Below are positions 9,022 through 17,476 of a DNA stretch of 64,000 nt, in pieces (position 1 is the stretch's first letter; the number at the start of each line of letters is the position of its first letter). Position numbers and translations under genes: made by a program. This DNA comes from Cognatundibacterium rugosum (lineage in GTDB: Bacteria > Pseudomonadota > Gammaproteobacteria > Burkholderiales > Burkholderiaceae_D). The DNA is taken from contig NZ_JACOGG010000002.1 in assembly GCF_014284365.1 (NCBI RefSeq), positions 282,633-346,632 on the forward strand, written 5' to 3'. Below the pieces are notes generated by a model that was not told the origin of the DNA, did not search any database, and saw only the letters and a list, made by a program, of their open reading frames with translations.

Positions 9022-9591
9022 ACGTTCTCCTTCGGGTGGGAAGATACGGGAAAATCACTGCGAATTCATTGCCAGCCGCCAGTATCCTCTAAACTGCGAA
9101 AGGCGACAAATGCCTTTACCTGTTTCTGCAGATAAAAATTACTGGATGACTGAGGATTTTTGTGCTGACTCAATGCCGTGCTGCAGCAAAAACGCTGGAT
9201 ATGCGGGCTGTTGCTGCTTCAGGGGAGTATGTTGCGGCGCGTTGGGTTGTCTTCTCCGTGGGTTTGACGGTGCTGACAGTAACATGGGCGAGATGTTGGG
9301 TGTTTGCGTAGTTTGGGCGCTCAACAAATGTATTTCTGGCGGAAGCCAAGCATCTCCCATGTGACTACGCTGCCATGCGGTGCATTGTTAAGTGCCTGAC
9401 TTAATATTGCCAACACTGACTAGGTTTTTGCTGCGCAAACTCCGCCACCGTTCCCTAAGTCGCTGAAATACGGCAGAATGCCTGTCCCACCTTGCAATCC
9501 CCTGGCCTGAATCAGGCGCGTGATGCAGCGGTGGCTACCTTGAGAACAGCAGCGCATCAGCACAGACTGATGCCGATACGGAGAAACACAG
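9022..9591. other. 570-bp divergent intergenic region
   Basis: Separates NAD-GDH (minus) from the 158-residue gene (plus). Short frames on both strands (9011-9364 plus, 9139-9360 minus) overlap each other, lack ribosome sites and have unlikely composition (Cys-rich or Pro/Gln-rich), so none is called. Presumably it holds the two promoters; I could not pick a clear -35/-10 pair. Confidence 0.5.
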
Positions 9592-10068
9592 ATGGCAAAT
9601 CGTTGGGCGCACGAAGAATTTACTTTTATCTCTGACCGGCACTGGGAAAAAATCCCGAATCAAAGTGATGACGGCAGGCTGCAATTGTTTTGTCCGGAAA
9701 CCGGTACCTCGCTGGCGCTCAGTATGGAAGCGATGGATATTCCTAAAAATAAAATTGAGAGTGTCGCCAAGTCTCTGATGGAAGCACGCAAATTTGCGCA
9801 TGTACGCGGCATTCAGGACATGATGCAAAGTAATGAAGTACCGGATCTGCAGTTTGTCGAAGAACACATAGGTCCAAATGCGGGCGGCAATGGTTATGAA
9901 GTGGTGTATGAAGGCAGTCTGCCAGGCAAGAATTTCTTTGGCTTTCTGGGCTTTGTGAGTCAGCGCAAAATCGTCAATCTGATCGTGGTCACCCCCTTTT
10001 CTTATGCCAAAGGGCATGCTGGCATGTTCCGTGAAGTGGCTGGCGGTTTTTCGGTGGTTTTGCCCTGA
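9592..10068 (+). CDS. hypothetical protein (possible DcrB/PsbP-like fold)
   Basis: A 158-residue soluble protein without signal peptide. It opens with RWAHEEFTFISDRHWEKIP, then a strand-rich middle, and ends in a hydrophobic strand pair around NFFGFLGFVSQRKIVNLIVV. The alternation of short strands recalls the DcrB/PsbP-like (DUF1795) fold seen in proteins near type VI secretion or envelope genes, but no signature residue proves this. The ribosome site is GGAGA about nine bases before the ATG. It stands alone on its strand. Confidence 0.7.
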   Translation: MANRWAHEEFTFISDRHWEKIPNQSDDGRLQLFCPETGTSLALSMEAMDIPKNKIESVAKSLMEARKFAHVRGIQDMMQSNEVPDLQFVEEHIGPNAGGNGYEVVYEGSLPGKNFFGFLGFVSQRKIVNLIVVTPFSYAKGHAGMFREVAGGFSVVLP

Positions 10069-10110
10069 GTCTGATGTAGCGCTGACCGCCTGAGCACGGC
10101 CAGCGCCAGC

Positions 10111-10974
10111 TTACTGCCCCGGTGTATTTGCAAAAGGCCGCGCCGCATTCACATGCAGAGTGTGCTGTCTGCCATCTGACCCGCGATAGGTATAGCGGAA
10201 TGCGGCACCCGGAAACTGTATGCCCAGTACCTGCCCGGCTTCGTCCAATGCCACGTAAATATTGCCGCGTCCCAGACCCGAAGTCCCTGTCGTTTTGGAG
10301 CGGCTGCTGTCGGCATAATGGGGCAGCGTCGATGCATCGATCACAGGCATTTGCATGACCACTGCCGTGGATGGTGGCAAACTGGATTGCTTACGTTGCA
10401 GCAGCGTCTGTAACTGAACCAGCGCGTCGGCCTCCAGCGGTTGCAGCGGACCGGCTGCGATCATCACATGGCCGGTATCCGCTGCCTGCGCACTATCTGG
10501 CGGCGCATTCACGCAATGCTGATTCAGACACCAGCTGACCACATCACCGGCACGCAACTCACGCAAATCGCGCACACCTTGCCAGCCCTGTGCCGTACCG
10601 TTGCCCAGCGTAGCAAAAAACTGCTGATACACATAAGCCTGAGGCCATTTCTGCCTGTCCTTCAATTGTTGCGCGAACTCACGGATTGCGTTCATAGACT
10701 GCGGTGCCGTGCGGCTGAGTACATAGCTGACCCAGCCTGAACAATCGGTAACGACCCGGTAACTGCCATCCTGCTGCTGCACGATATCAGGCTGCGCGGC
10801 TGCGCCAGTCTGGCCGCGATGGGTGTAGCGGGTATCGCTGAGCTGCCCCAGGATACGCTCAGCCAGGGCATAGGTGTCCGCCGCCTGGTCGGCCTGTGCC
10901 TGGCCGGTACAGCAAAACAACATCACAAGCATTCCAGCCAGCGAAGCTGGCTTGCACATCGATGTATTTTGCAT
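10111..10974 (-). CDS. secreted NlpC/P60-like cysteine peptidase or amidase
   Basis: A 287-residue exported protein. Residues 1-28 are a signal peptide (hydrophobic LAGMLVMLFCC then AQA). The core carries VVTDCSGWVSYVL, the nucleophile-Cys segment of NlpC/P60-type papain-like hydrolases, then RAGDVVSWC and TGHVMIAAGPL, which supplies the catalytic His. Such enzymes usually cut peptidoglycan peptides; the substrate here is inferred. ATG 10974 has CGGAGA upstream; the longer open frame to 11079 runs into the preceding gene. It lies 37 bases after the GH16 gene in the same operon. Confidence 0.75.
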   Translation of the reverse strand: MQNTSMCKPASLAGMLVMLFCCTGQAQADQAADTYALAERILGQLSDTRYTHRGQTGAAAQPDIVQQQDGSYRVVTDCSGWVSYVLSRTAPQSMNAIREFAQQLKDRQKWPQAYVYQQFFATLGNGTAQGWQGVRDLRELRAGDVVSWCLNQHCVNAPPDSAQAADTGHVMIAAGPLQPLEADALVQLQTLLQRKQSSLPPSTAVVMQMPVIDASTLPHYADSSRSKTTGTSGLGRGNIYVALDEAGQVLGIQFPGAAFRYTYRGSDGRQHTLHVNAARPFANTPGQ

Positions 10975-11011
10975 GACTGTTCTCCGGCTGATGTTTGCGG
11001 CAGCACCAGGT

Positions 11012-11824
11012 TTATGGCTGCTGCCAGACCTTGACCCACTCCACATCCATACGATATGGGCTTTGTTCGCGCGTGCCATAGCCTTGCGGCAGCAAGGGCC
11101 CGGCCCAGCCCCGGTCTTTCAGCTCACAGGTCAGGCGGATTTCCTGGGCCACCTGTGAAATCGCCTGTGTGGTACGCCAGCGTTCTGTGCCATCGACGTA
11201 AAACACGTATTCCTGCGGGGTCCACAATAAGCCATAGGTATGCCAGCTGCCATCGAGCGATACAGGCGACAGCCATTTTCCACCCAGATGCTGATGCTGT
11301 TCGCGGTAGCCATCCCAGTGCAGGTTAAACGAGGCCAGCTGGCTCACGTCCTTGCCCTTCATATCGGTCAGTCTGTGCTCGATGATATCGATCTCTACCC
11401 CGGAGCGTTGCGGGTCGCCTGTCCATTTTCCCAGCGTAGGCGACTGCAGCCAGAATGCACAATGTCCACCCGGCGCATCCTGAAAGCGGATGCGCGACTC
11501 GGTATAGCCATAGCGAAAACTATATTTGCCAGCGGTGCTCAAAAAACCGCTGTAATGCTGACCCTGCTCGCTGTAAGTACGGATATGCAAACCCTGTGCA
11601 TCCACGCTGACCGCGTCTGCCGTCAGTTGCGCCGCGTCGCGCAGGTAGCTGGCTGGCGTCCAGCGCTTCAGATCGAGCTGCTCCCCCTGAAACAGATCTT
11701 GCCAGACCAGTTGATAGCCATCTGGCGGCGCAGCCTGCGCAGTGCTGCAATAGAACAGCCCATGTAGCAACGCAGTCAGCACAGGCGTGGCAATTCGCGC
11801 GGATAGGTGATGCTTCATTGTCAC
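11012..11824 (-). CDS. GH16 family endo-glycosidase (laminarinase/lichenase-like)
   Basis: A 270-residue secreted glycosidase. After a signal peptide ending near AQA (residue about 31), the beta-jelly-roll shows QLVWQDLFQGEQLDLKRW at the start and the catalytic GVEIDIIEH near residue 144, fitting the GH16 E-x-D-x-x-E motif (nucleophile and acid/base Glu). The C-terminal strand MDVEWVKVWQ is also typical. GH16 enzymes cut beta-1,3/1,4-glucans, galactans or similar. The start may be GTG 11824, overlapping the previous stop as GTGA, or ATG 11818; either implies coupling to the upstream gene. Confidence 0.88.
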   Translation of the reverse strand: MTMKHHLSARIATPVLTALLHGLFYCSTAQAAPPDGYQLVWQDLFQGEQLDLKRWTPASYLRDAAQLTADAVSVDAQGLHIRTYSEQGQHYSGFLSTAGKYSFRYGYTESRIRFQDAPGGHCAFWLQSPTLGKWTGDPQRSGVEIDIIEHRLTDMKGKDVSQLASFNLHWDGYREQHQHLGGKWLSPVSLDGSWHTYGLLWTPQEYVFYVDGTERWRTTQAISQVAQEIRLTCELKDRGWAGPLLPQGYGTREQSPYRMDVEWVKVWQQP

Positions 11825-12342
11825 ACCGGATGATGATCATGCAGGGAACAGGCCTGTACCCTGGCGCCGAAGAAGCTGGCTTGTAATTGAAATGCCTGCA
11901 GCAAGCGCTGGCGTCCGGCTTCATCTTCAGGCAGTGCAAACACGACCTTCAGAAACTTAGGCTGATGGCCTGCCGGTGCAGTCCGGCTGTGACCAATATC
12001 GGCTGCCAGCAAATCCTGCTCCAGCAAGCTCATTACATCGGGCTGTGCCGGATGCTGAGCTGCACGCAGCGCATTCAGGATCTCGGTTTCCGTGATCTGC
12101 ACCGTGTCATGTTCACCCTGAAATTTTTTAACCCCGGCGATATTCACTGCGATGCCGCCGGTGATCTCATATTCCAGCGGTGCCACTCTTTCATAGTGGA
12201 ATGCTTCCCAGCCCGGCAAGCCGCGCTTAGCCTGCGCCACACTGGCCATCGCGGCCGCCACGCTGCCACCGCTGCTGATCATACCGACCGGCAGCATGTC
12301 TTCCAGCGTATCCGGCACAGGGGTATTTGCTGTATCTGTCAT
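11821..12342 (-). CDS. unrecognised 173-residue protein, first gene of GH16 operon
   Basis: I do not recognise the family. The protein has no signal peptide or membrane segment, a Gly/Ala-rich stretch near residues 20-35 (GMISSGGSVAAAMASVAQAK), and a strand-helix region ending in a His-rich tail. AGGAC lies about eight bases before ATG 12342; the TTG two codons earlier is less likely. Its stop overlaps the GH16 start, so the two are translationally coupled, and the NlpC-like gene follows. The shared operon suggests a link to envelope or exopolysaccharide turnover, but that is inference. Confidence 0.72.
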   Translation of the reverse strand: MTDTANTPVPDTLEDMLPVGMISSGGSVAAAMASVAQAKRGLPGWEAFHYERVAPLEYEITGGIAVNIAGVKKFQGEHDTVQITETEILNALRAAQHPAQPDVMSLLEQDLLAADIGHSRTAPAGHQPKFLKVVFALPEDEAGRQRLLQAFQLQASFFGARVQACSLHDHHPV

Positions 12343-12409
12343 GACCAAGTCCTATTCTGAAAAAGTTCTAAACAACGCCAGCCTGCATTGTATGCCAGCG
12401 CCAGCCGCT

Positions 12410-14083
12410 TTATTTCAGGCTTTCAGTTTTGTTTTCAATCGCGTCTTTGGCCGCATCCTTAGTTGCATCTTTAGTTGTATCTTTAGGCGGATCTTTCGGC
12501 ATGGGTTTGCGCGGTAACAGTTCATTGCGATTGGCAGCGTGGGCCACAAAGCTGGCCACAATCAGCGCGGCCTGACTCAGGTCGGCTTTTTGCACTTTGT
12601 CGTACACGTCGATATTCGAATGATGGGTACGTGTCATGTAATCCATCTGATCCTGAATAAACTGAAAACCCGGTACGCCCACACTGTCGAAGCTCACATG
12701 GTCAGTGCTGCCCGTCTTGCGCAAGGTGGTGGTGGTCGCGCCCAGATCGGCAAACGGTGCCAGCCAGGCGTCAAATACCGGCTTGACCGCCACATTGTTT
12801 TCAGCATAGATGCCACGGATTTTGCCAGCGCCATTATCGAGATTGAAGTAAGCAGAAATCTTTGCATGCTGCGGCTTTACCTGCAGTGGTCCGGCCGGTT
12901 TGCGTAAAAACACAGGTAAGGTTTTTTCAGCCGGATCTGTGCTGTCCGGACGCGCCGCGACCCATTGCTGCACATAGGCACGGGAACCGAGCAAGCCCTG
13001 CTCTTCCCCACCCCAGAGCGCAAGGCGTATGGTGCGGCGCGGCTTGATGCCTGACTCTTTGAGCAAACGCACGGCTTCCATCATCACCGCGACACCAGCC
13101 GCATTGTCAGTCGCGCCGGTAGCACCATGCCAGGAATCCAGATGCGCCCCCAACATGACGATTTCATCCTTTTTATCGCTGCCCGGAATATCGGCGATCA
13201 CATTCACTGCTGCCTGCGCATCTTCGTCTTCAAAGCGTGCGTCGACCTGCACTTCCAACTCGACCGGCTTCTTTTTTTCCAGCAAACGGTACAGCCGGTT
13301 ATAGGCTTCACTCGCCAGCACCAGCGCCGGAATCTGTGCCGATTCGCCCATCTTATACGAGCCGCCGCCCTGTACGAATACCGTGCCATCCTCACCACGC
13401 GACACATGCAGGGTCGCGATCACTTTTTCTGCACTCAGAAAACTTTGTAGTTTCTTCTGGAATTGCTGCTGCTTCTGAAATGTCTGACCATCAGCGCGAC
13501 GCGCAGCACCAGGCTCCAACTCCATTTTCTGCAGATCTTCCAGTTCCTGACCGGTATAGCGTTTCGCATCACCCGTCAGATGCGGCTTAAAGCTTAGCGG
13601 CTCATCCAGCAATACCAATGCATCGCTGAGCTTGCCCTTCCATTTTTGCAGTTCTTCTTCACTGCTAAGTCTGGCGATCACCGCACGGCCACGCTGCACA
13701 CCACGGGTACCCGGCGTCCAGGCTTTAGGAATCGCCAGCAAATCGAGTGGCATCGGGCTTAGCATACGCAGACTCGCATGCTGATACGACCAGCCCAACC
13801 CGAACGGCGCAAAGCTCTCACTGTGCACATTTTGCAAACCCCAGTGACGTAATTGTGACTGGCTCCAGTCCACCGCTTTCTTTAACCCGGCAGAGCCGGT
13901 CAGACGTGCGCCTATCTCGTCGGTCAATACCCCCAGATGCTCATGCGCTTTAGGATGATTCAGCGCCTCATCGCGCAGGCGGTTAATCAGCTCCAGATCA
14001 GTCTTTTCTTCCGAAGCGAACACGTAGCCGTAGGGTAAAGTCAACAGCAGCAGACAGCACAGCAGTTGGGAAGGCAGGTGCAT
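12410..14083 (-). CDS. secreted M28 family zinc aminopeptidase
   Basis: A 557-residue exported metallopeptidase. A signal peptide covers residues 1-24. A PA-like insert precedes the catalytic domain, where the two-zinc site of family M28 is visible: GAHLDSW (His-x-Asp, near 316), GATDNAAG (bridging Asp), GGEEQG (catalytic Glu pair, near 358) and GSTDHVSF (His). It probably releases N-terminal residues or dipeptides outside the inner membrane. The C-terminus ends in an odd Lys-Asp repeat (PKDPPKDTTKDATKDAAKDA). ATG 14083 has GAGGAGA upstream. It is transcribed alone. Confidence 0.92.
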   Translation of the reverse strand: MHLPSQLLCCLLLLTLPYGYVFASEEKTDLELINRLRDEALNHPKAHEHLGVLTDEIGARLTGSAGLKKAVDWSQSQLRHWGLQNVHSESFAPFGLGWSYQHASLRMLSPMPLDLLAIPKAWTPGTRGVQRGRAVIARLSSEEELQKWKGKLSDALVLLDEPLSFKPHLTGDAKRYTGQELEDLQKMELEPGAARRADGQTFQKQQQFQKKLQSFLSAEKVIATLHVSRGEDGTVFVQGGGSYKMGESAQIPALVLASEAYNRLYRLLEKKKPVELEVQVDARFEDEDAQAAVNVIADIPGSDKKDEIVMLGAHLDSWHGATGATDNAAGVAVMMEAVRLLKESGIKPRRTIRLALWGGEEQGLLGSRAYVQQWVAARPDSTDPAEKTLPVFLRKPAGPLQVKPQHAKISAYFNLDNGAGKIRGIYAENNVAVKPVFDAWLAPFADLGATTTTLRKTGSTDHVSFDSVGVPGFQFIQDQMDYMTRTHHSNIDVYDKVQKADLSQAALIVASFVAHAANRNELLPRKPMPKDPPKDTTKDATKDAAKDAIENKTESLK

Positions 14084-14399
14084 CGTGGTCTCCTCAGGTA
14101 AATTGTTGTGATCCTGACTATGAACCGCAAAGCTGCACTTGGTTCCATTACGTACGCTATGGACAGGTATTTTTTTAGCTCAGGCAAGGAATTATCTTGC
14201 TGAGTACGCATCTAAAGACGGTGAAAACCCTGATCTACGCAGATTTTGCTGATTTTTTCGCTACAAATAGTAAGGAAGCGTGAATACTTGGCAAATTCAC
14301 AGGTAGAATTCAGCGTCAAATTAATTTGAATGCATGAGCCTGTTGCTCATGCAAAAATGCTTATCCGCTGCACAGCAGTTCAACTTTAAGGAAATATTC
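14084..14399. other. divergent promoter region between M28 peptidase and PpiC lipoprotein
   Basis: 316 bases without genes, partly A/T-rich (14260-14330). It includes the perfect inverted repeat at 14331-14353 in the leader of the PpiC gene. No other strong signal seen. Confidence 0.5.
14331..14353 (+). promoter_or_regulatory. nine-pair inverted repeat in 5' leader of PpiC-type gene
   Basis: TGCATGAGC (14331-14339) and GCTCATGCA (14345-14353) form a perfect stem with a five-base loop, ending 46 bases before the start codon. It could be an mRNA leader hairpin or an operator. There is only a short A run after it, so it is not a terminator for the plus strand. Confidence 0.4.
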
Positions 14400-15329
14400 A
14401 TGTCGATCAAATCCCGCGTCGTTCTGGGTAGTGCCATTGCGCTGTTCGCGCTGAGCGCTTGCAATGATAAAGATAAAGCTGCCTCTGCATCTGCAGAGAA
14501 GGATGCTGTGGCTGCGACCGTCAACGGCGCACCTATCGGCAAAAAACAACTGGATCAGATCATGTTGCAGCAAGCTGCACAAGGTCTGCCTGACAATGCG
14601 GAAACACGCAAAATGGTGATCGACAACCTCGCGATGCAAATCATCGTAGCGCAGGAAGCGGTCAACAAAGGTATCGATAAGACACCGGAAGTCAAAGAAC
14701 AGCTGGAAATGACACGTATGTCTATCCTGGCTAATTCCTACGTCAAAGACTATATGAAAAATGCTGCAGTGACTGACGAAGCACTGAAAGCAGAATACGA
14801 CAAATTCAAAACAGCAGCAGGCGGCAATGAATTCAAAGCACGCCACATTCTGGTTGAAAAAGAAGACCTGGCAAAAGAACTCATCGCGAAAATCAAGAAA
14901 GATCCTAAGTCTTTCGACGCGCTGGCAAAATCCAATTCCAAAGATCCTGGTTCTAAAGACAAAGGCGGCGATCTGGGCTGGTTCAATGCACGTAACATGG
15001 TGCCTGAATTCGGTGATGCAGTCGCTAAACTGGAAAAAGGTAAGTTCACTGAAGAGCCAGTCAAATCCCAGTTTGGCTATCACGTGATCATTCTGGACGA
15101 TACCCGTCCGGTGACCGTTCCTGCCTTGGATGACATCAAAGCGGGTCTGACCCAACAGCTGCAACAGGAAAACCTGAAGAAGATGCTGGAAGACCTGAAA
15201 AAGAAAGCAAAGATTGAAATCATCGGCGCTTCTGCATCTGCATCCGCATCGGCTTCTGCCTCCGCTACAGCAGCACCTGCGGCATCGGTACCAGCTTCTG
15301 CATCTGCATCCGCTGAAGCGAAAAAATAA
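14400..15329 (+). CDS. PpiC-type peptidyl-prolyl isomerase lipoprotein
   Basis: A 309-residue periplasmic foldase. A lipoprotein signal ends in the lipobox LSAC (Cys 21). A SurA-like helical N-domain is followed by a parvulin (PpiC) domain at about residues 140-230, recognisable from ARHILVE, GGDLGWFNARNMVPEF and KSQFGYHVIILDD. It should assist folding of exported proteins, fitting the many secreted proteases nearby. The last 34 residues are an unusual Ala-Ser/Pro-Ala tail. AAGGAAA precedes ATG 14400; the open frame upstream to 14334 is leader. Followed by a terminator. Confidence 0.93.
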   Translation: MSIKSRVVLGSAIALFALSACNDKDKAASASAEKDAVAATVNGAPIGKKQLDQIMLQQAAQGLPDNAETRKMVIDNLAMQIIVAQEAVNKGIDKTPEVKEQLEMTRMSILANSYVKDYMKNAAVTDEALKAEYDKFKTAAGGNEFKARHILVEKEDLAKELIAKIKKDPKSFDALAKSNSKDPGSKDKGGDLGWFNARNMVPEFGDAVAKLEKGKFTEEPVKSQFGYHVIILDDTRPVTVPALDDIKAGLTQQLQQENLKKMLEDLKKKAKIEIIGASASASASASASATAAPAASVPASASASAEAKK

Positions 15330-15372
15330 AATAAGCTGTTAGTACTTAACACATAGTACAGTCAGATTGCAC

Positions 15373-15407
15373 AGCCCCGGCTTGGAAACAAGGCGGGGCT
15401 TTGTTTT
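15373..15407 (+). terminator. intrinsic terminator after PpiC-type gene
   Basis: AGCCCCGGCTTG (15373-15384) pairs with CAAGGCGGGGCT (15389-15400) with one mismatch and a GAAA loop, followed by TTGTTTT. It overlaps the ribosome-site region of the next gene. Confidence 0.85.
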
Positions 15408-15418
15408 GGAGCCTGCCC

Positions 15419-17473
15419 ATGTCTTCTCGTTCAAACCAACTCAGCCAACTTCCTTACAGCGTCGCACTGCAAACCGGTGCGCATGCCGACCGGCTCGATC
15501 TGCGCGACCGCAGCTTTGTACCGGAGGTGCGTCATCTGCCGCAGCAATTTCCGGATGCAGCCTGCGTCAGTCAGCGCTGGCCGGACTATCTGGCAAACTA
15601 TGTCATGAATCAGGGCAGTGATGGCGCCTGTACCGGCTTTGGGCTGGCTGCAGTCATCCATTATCTGAACTGGCTGCGTGGCCAGCCAGTCAGCCTGCGC
15701 AGTGCGCGCATGCTGTATCACCTGGCGCAGTTTTACGATGAGTGGCCAGGTGAGGATTACACCGGTTCCAGCTGTCGAGGTGCCCTAAAAGGCTGGCACA
15801 AGCATGGTGTATGTGCAGCCAGCCTGTGGCCATACACGGTCAAAGCGAACGGCAAGGTGCCAGCGTTTGAAGCCCCACAGCCGGGCTGGGCTGACGATGC
15901 ACTGAGTTGTATGCTGGGCGTGTATTACCGTGTCGATCAAGACGATATCACGGCCATGCAGGCCGCCATCGCGCAAAGCGGTGCGCTATATGTGTCGTCA
16001 GCAGTGCACGCAGGCTGGGATCATCCGAAAAAGCCGGGCGCTGGACGCAGCCCTGCCGTTCTCAGCCTGCTGGATTTACCGGTGATACAGCCACATGCGC
16101 AGAATCAGGGCATGCATGCGTTTGCGCTGATTGGCTATACCACGCAGGGCTTTGTCGTGCAAAATTCCTGGGGGAGTGACTGGGGCAGACAGGGGCTGGC
16201 TATTCTGCCTTACGAAGACTGGCTGCAACATGGCAGCGATGCCTGGACCTTCGCGCTCGGGGTGCCTGTCAGCACGTCCAGCACACAACACGGCAAGCTG
16301 CCTGTGGCTTACCGGCACAACAGCAAGCATCACCAGCATCAGTTAAGCCAGACACAGCAAAACGCCAGGCTCAGTCTGGATCAGGCTTACAGCATGAGCC
16401 TGATCCTGGACAGCAGCGCGCGCGTGATACAAAGGTTGCTGCCATTTGCCGATGCGGCTGCCACGGTAGACTATATCGCGCATCAGGCGCCACTGACCTG
16501 GCATACCCACACCAAGCAGCGTGGCCCGCTCAGGCTGGCAGTGATCGCACAAAGCGGCCTTTGTGATGAAGCGCAGCAGATACAGGAAAATGCAGTCAGT
16601 GCGACAGCATGGCTGGCGCAAGGCATTTATCCGGTCTTCATGAGCTGGAATAATGGTTTCACTGGGCTGCAACAAGAACTGCATACGCAATACGCACAAC
16701 AAAGCTCATCCGCAGCGCTAAACCGCAGCATCGAGGCGCAAGCCGATGCGCTGGGCTGGAAAGCGCGCTGGACGCAGATGAAACACCATGCCTGGCTGGC
16801 AGCGCAGGCTGATCAGCCGCCACGTGCACTGCATGTGCTGCTACGCGTACTGAGTCAATTGCAACGCGACTGTGACGAACAAGGTATCAGGCTGGATATA
16901 CATCTGATCGGCGACCGCGCCGGAGCTTTACTGACGGGACAAATGATTGCGAGTGGCAATGATCTGCACTTCGCCAGTGTGCAATTGCTTGCCCCCGCCT
17001 GTAGCCTGGATTTTGCACTCAGCCACTTCGGGCCGGCCTTGCACAAACAGACGCTGCATCCGCAGCAGCTGAAAATTTACTGCATCGCCGAACAGGCGCT
17101 GCAGCAGACGCACTTTGCTGATGTGTACCAGGGTGGCTTACTGTATTTGATTGCGAATGCACTGGAAGACCGTTATCAGACGCCGCTGCTGGGCCTGGCC
17201 AGTGCCCTCGATGCCGGAGCTGCACAGCAAGCACACTGGCATCCGGCCTGCCGTAAAGATCTGCAATGGTGGCATCAGCTGTTTTGGCAAGGCACGCCGC
17301 CGCAGGATTTCGCGCGTCACGGCGACGGACTGACGGCCAGACAGCGCAAGCAACTACGCCTGATTGCGCCAGAAGCACTTAGCAACACTGCAGCTGGACA
17401 AGCACATCCGGCGCGCGACGCCTTGCTGCAAGAACTGATCAGTACCATCAAAGCGACAAAGCGCGAACGCTAA
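15419..17473 (+). CDS. C1 (papain-like) peptidase fused to a degenerate alpha/beta-hydrolase domain
   Basis: A 684-residue two-part protein without a signal peptide. Residues about 50-285 are a C1 peptidase: NQGSDGACTGFG places the nucleophile at Cys71, GMHAFALIGY the His at 233, and VVQNSWGSDWG the Asn at 249. Residues about 370-600 look like an alpha/beta-hydrolase fold, with strand-helix units and an elbow LIGDRAGALL at 495-504, but the GxSxG Ser is replaced by Arg500, so this half is probably inactive. GGAG lies seven bases before ATG 15419. It converges on the M66 gene, three bases apart. Substrate unknown. Confidence 0.82.
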   Translation: MSSRSNQLSQLPYSVALQTGAHADRLDLRDRSFVPEVRHLPQQFPDAACVSQRWPDYLANYVMNQGSDGACTGFGLAAVIHYLNWLRGQPVSLRSARMLYHLAQFYDEWPGEDYTGSSCRGALKGWHKHGVCAASLWPYTVKANGKVPAFEAPQPGWADDALSCMLGVYYRVDQDDITAMQAAIAQSGALYVSSAVHAGWDHPKKPGAGRSPAVLSLLDLPVIQPHAQNQGMHAFALIGYTTQGFVVQNSWGSDWGRQGLAILPYEDWLQHGSDAWTFALGVPVSTSSTQHGKLPVAYRHNSKHHQHQLSQTQQNARLSLDQAYSMSLILDSSARVIQRLLPFADAAATVDYIAHQAPLTWHTHTKQRGPLRLAVIAQSGLCDEAQQIQENAVSATAWLAQGIYPVFMSWNNGFTGLQQELHTQYAQQSSSAALNRSIEAQADALGWKARWTQMKHHAWLAAQADQPPRALHVLLRVLSQLQRDCDEQGIRLDIHLIGDRAGALLTGQMIASGNDLHFASVQLLAPACSLDFALSHFGPALHKQTLHPQQLKIYCIAEQALQQTHFADVYQGGLLYLIANALEDRYQTPLLGLASALDAGAAQQAHWHPACRKDLQWWHQLFWQGTPPQDFARHGDGLTARQRKQLRLIAPEALSNTAAGQAHPARDALLQELISTIKATKRER

Positions 17474-17476
17474 ACC

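Noticed and set aside
9011..9364. 117-codon plus frame and overlapping 73-codon minus frame upstream of NAD-GDH
   Set aside because: They overlap each other and the GDH start, are Cys- or Pro/Gln-rich and lack ribosome sites.
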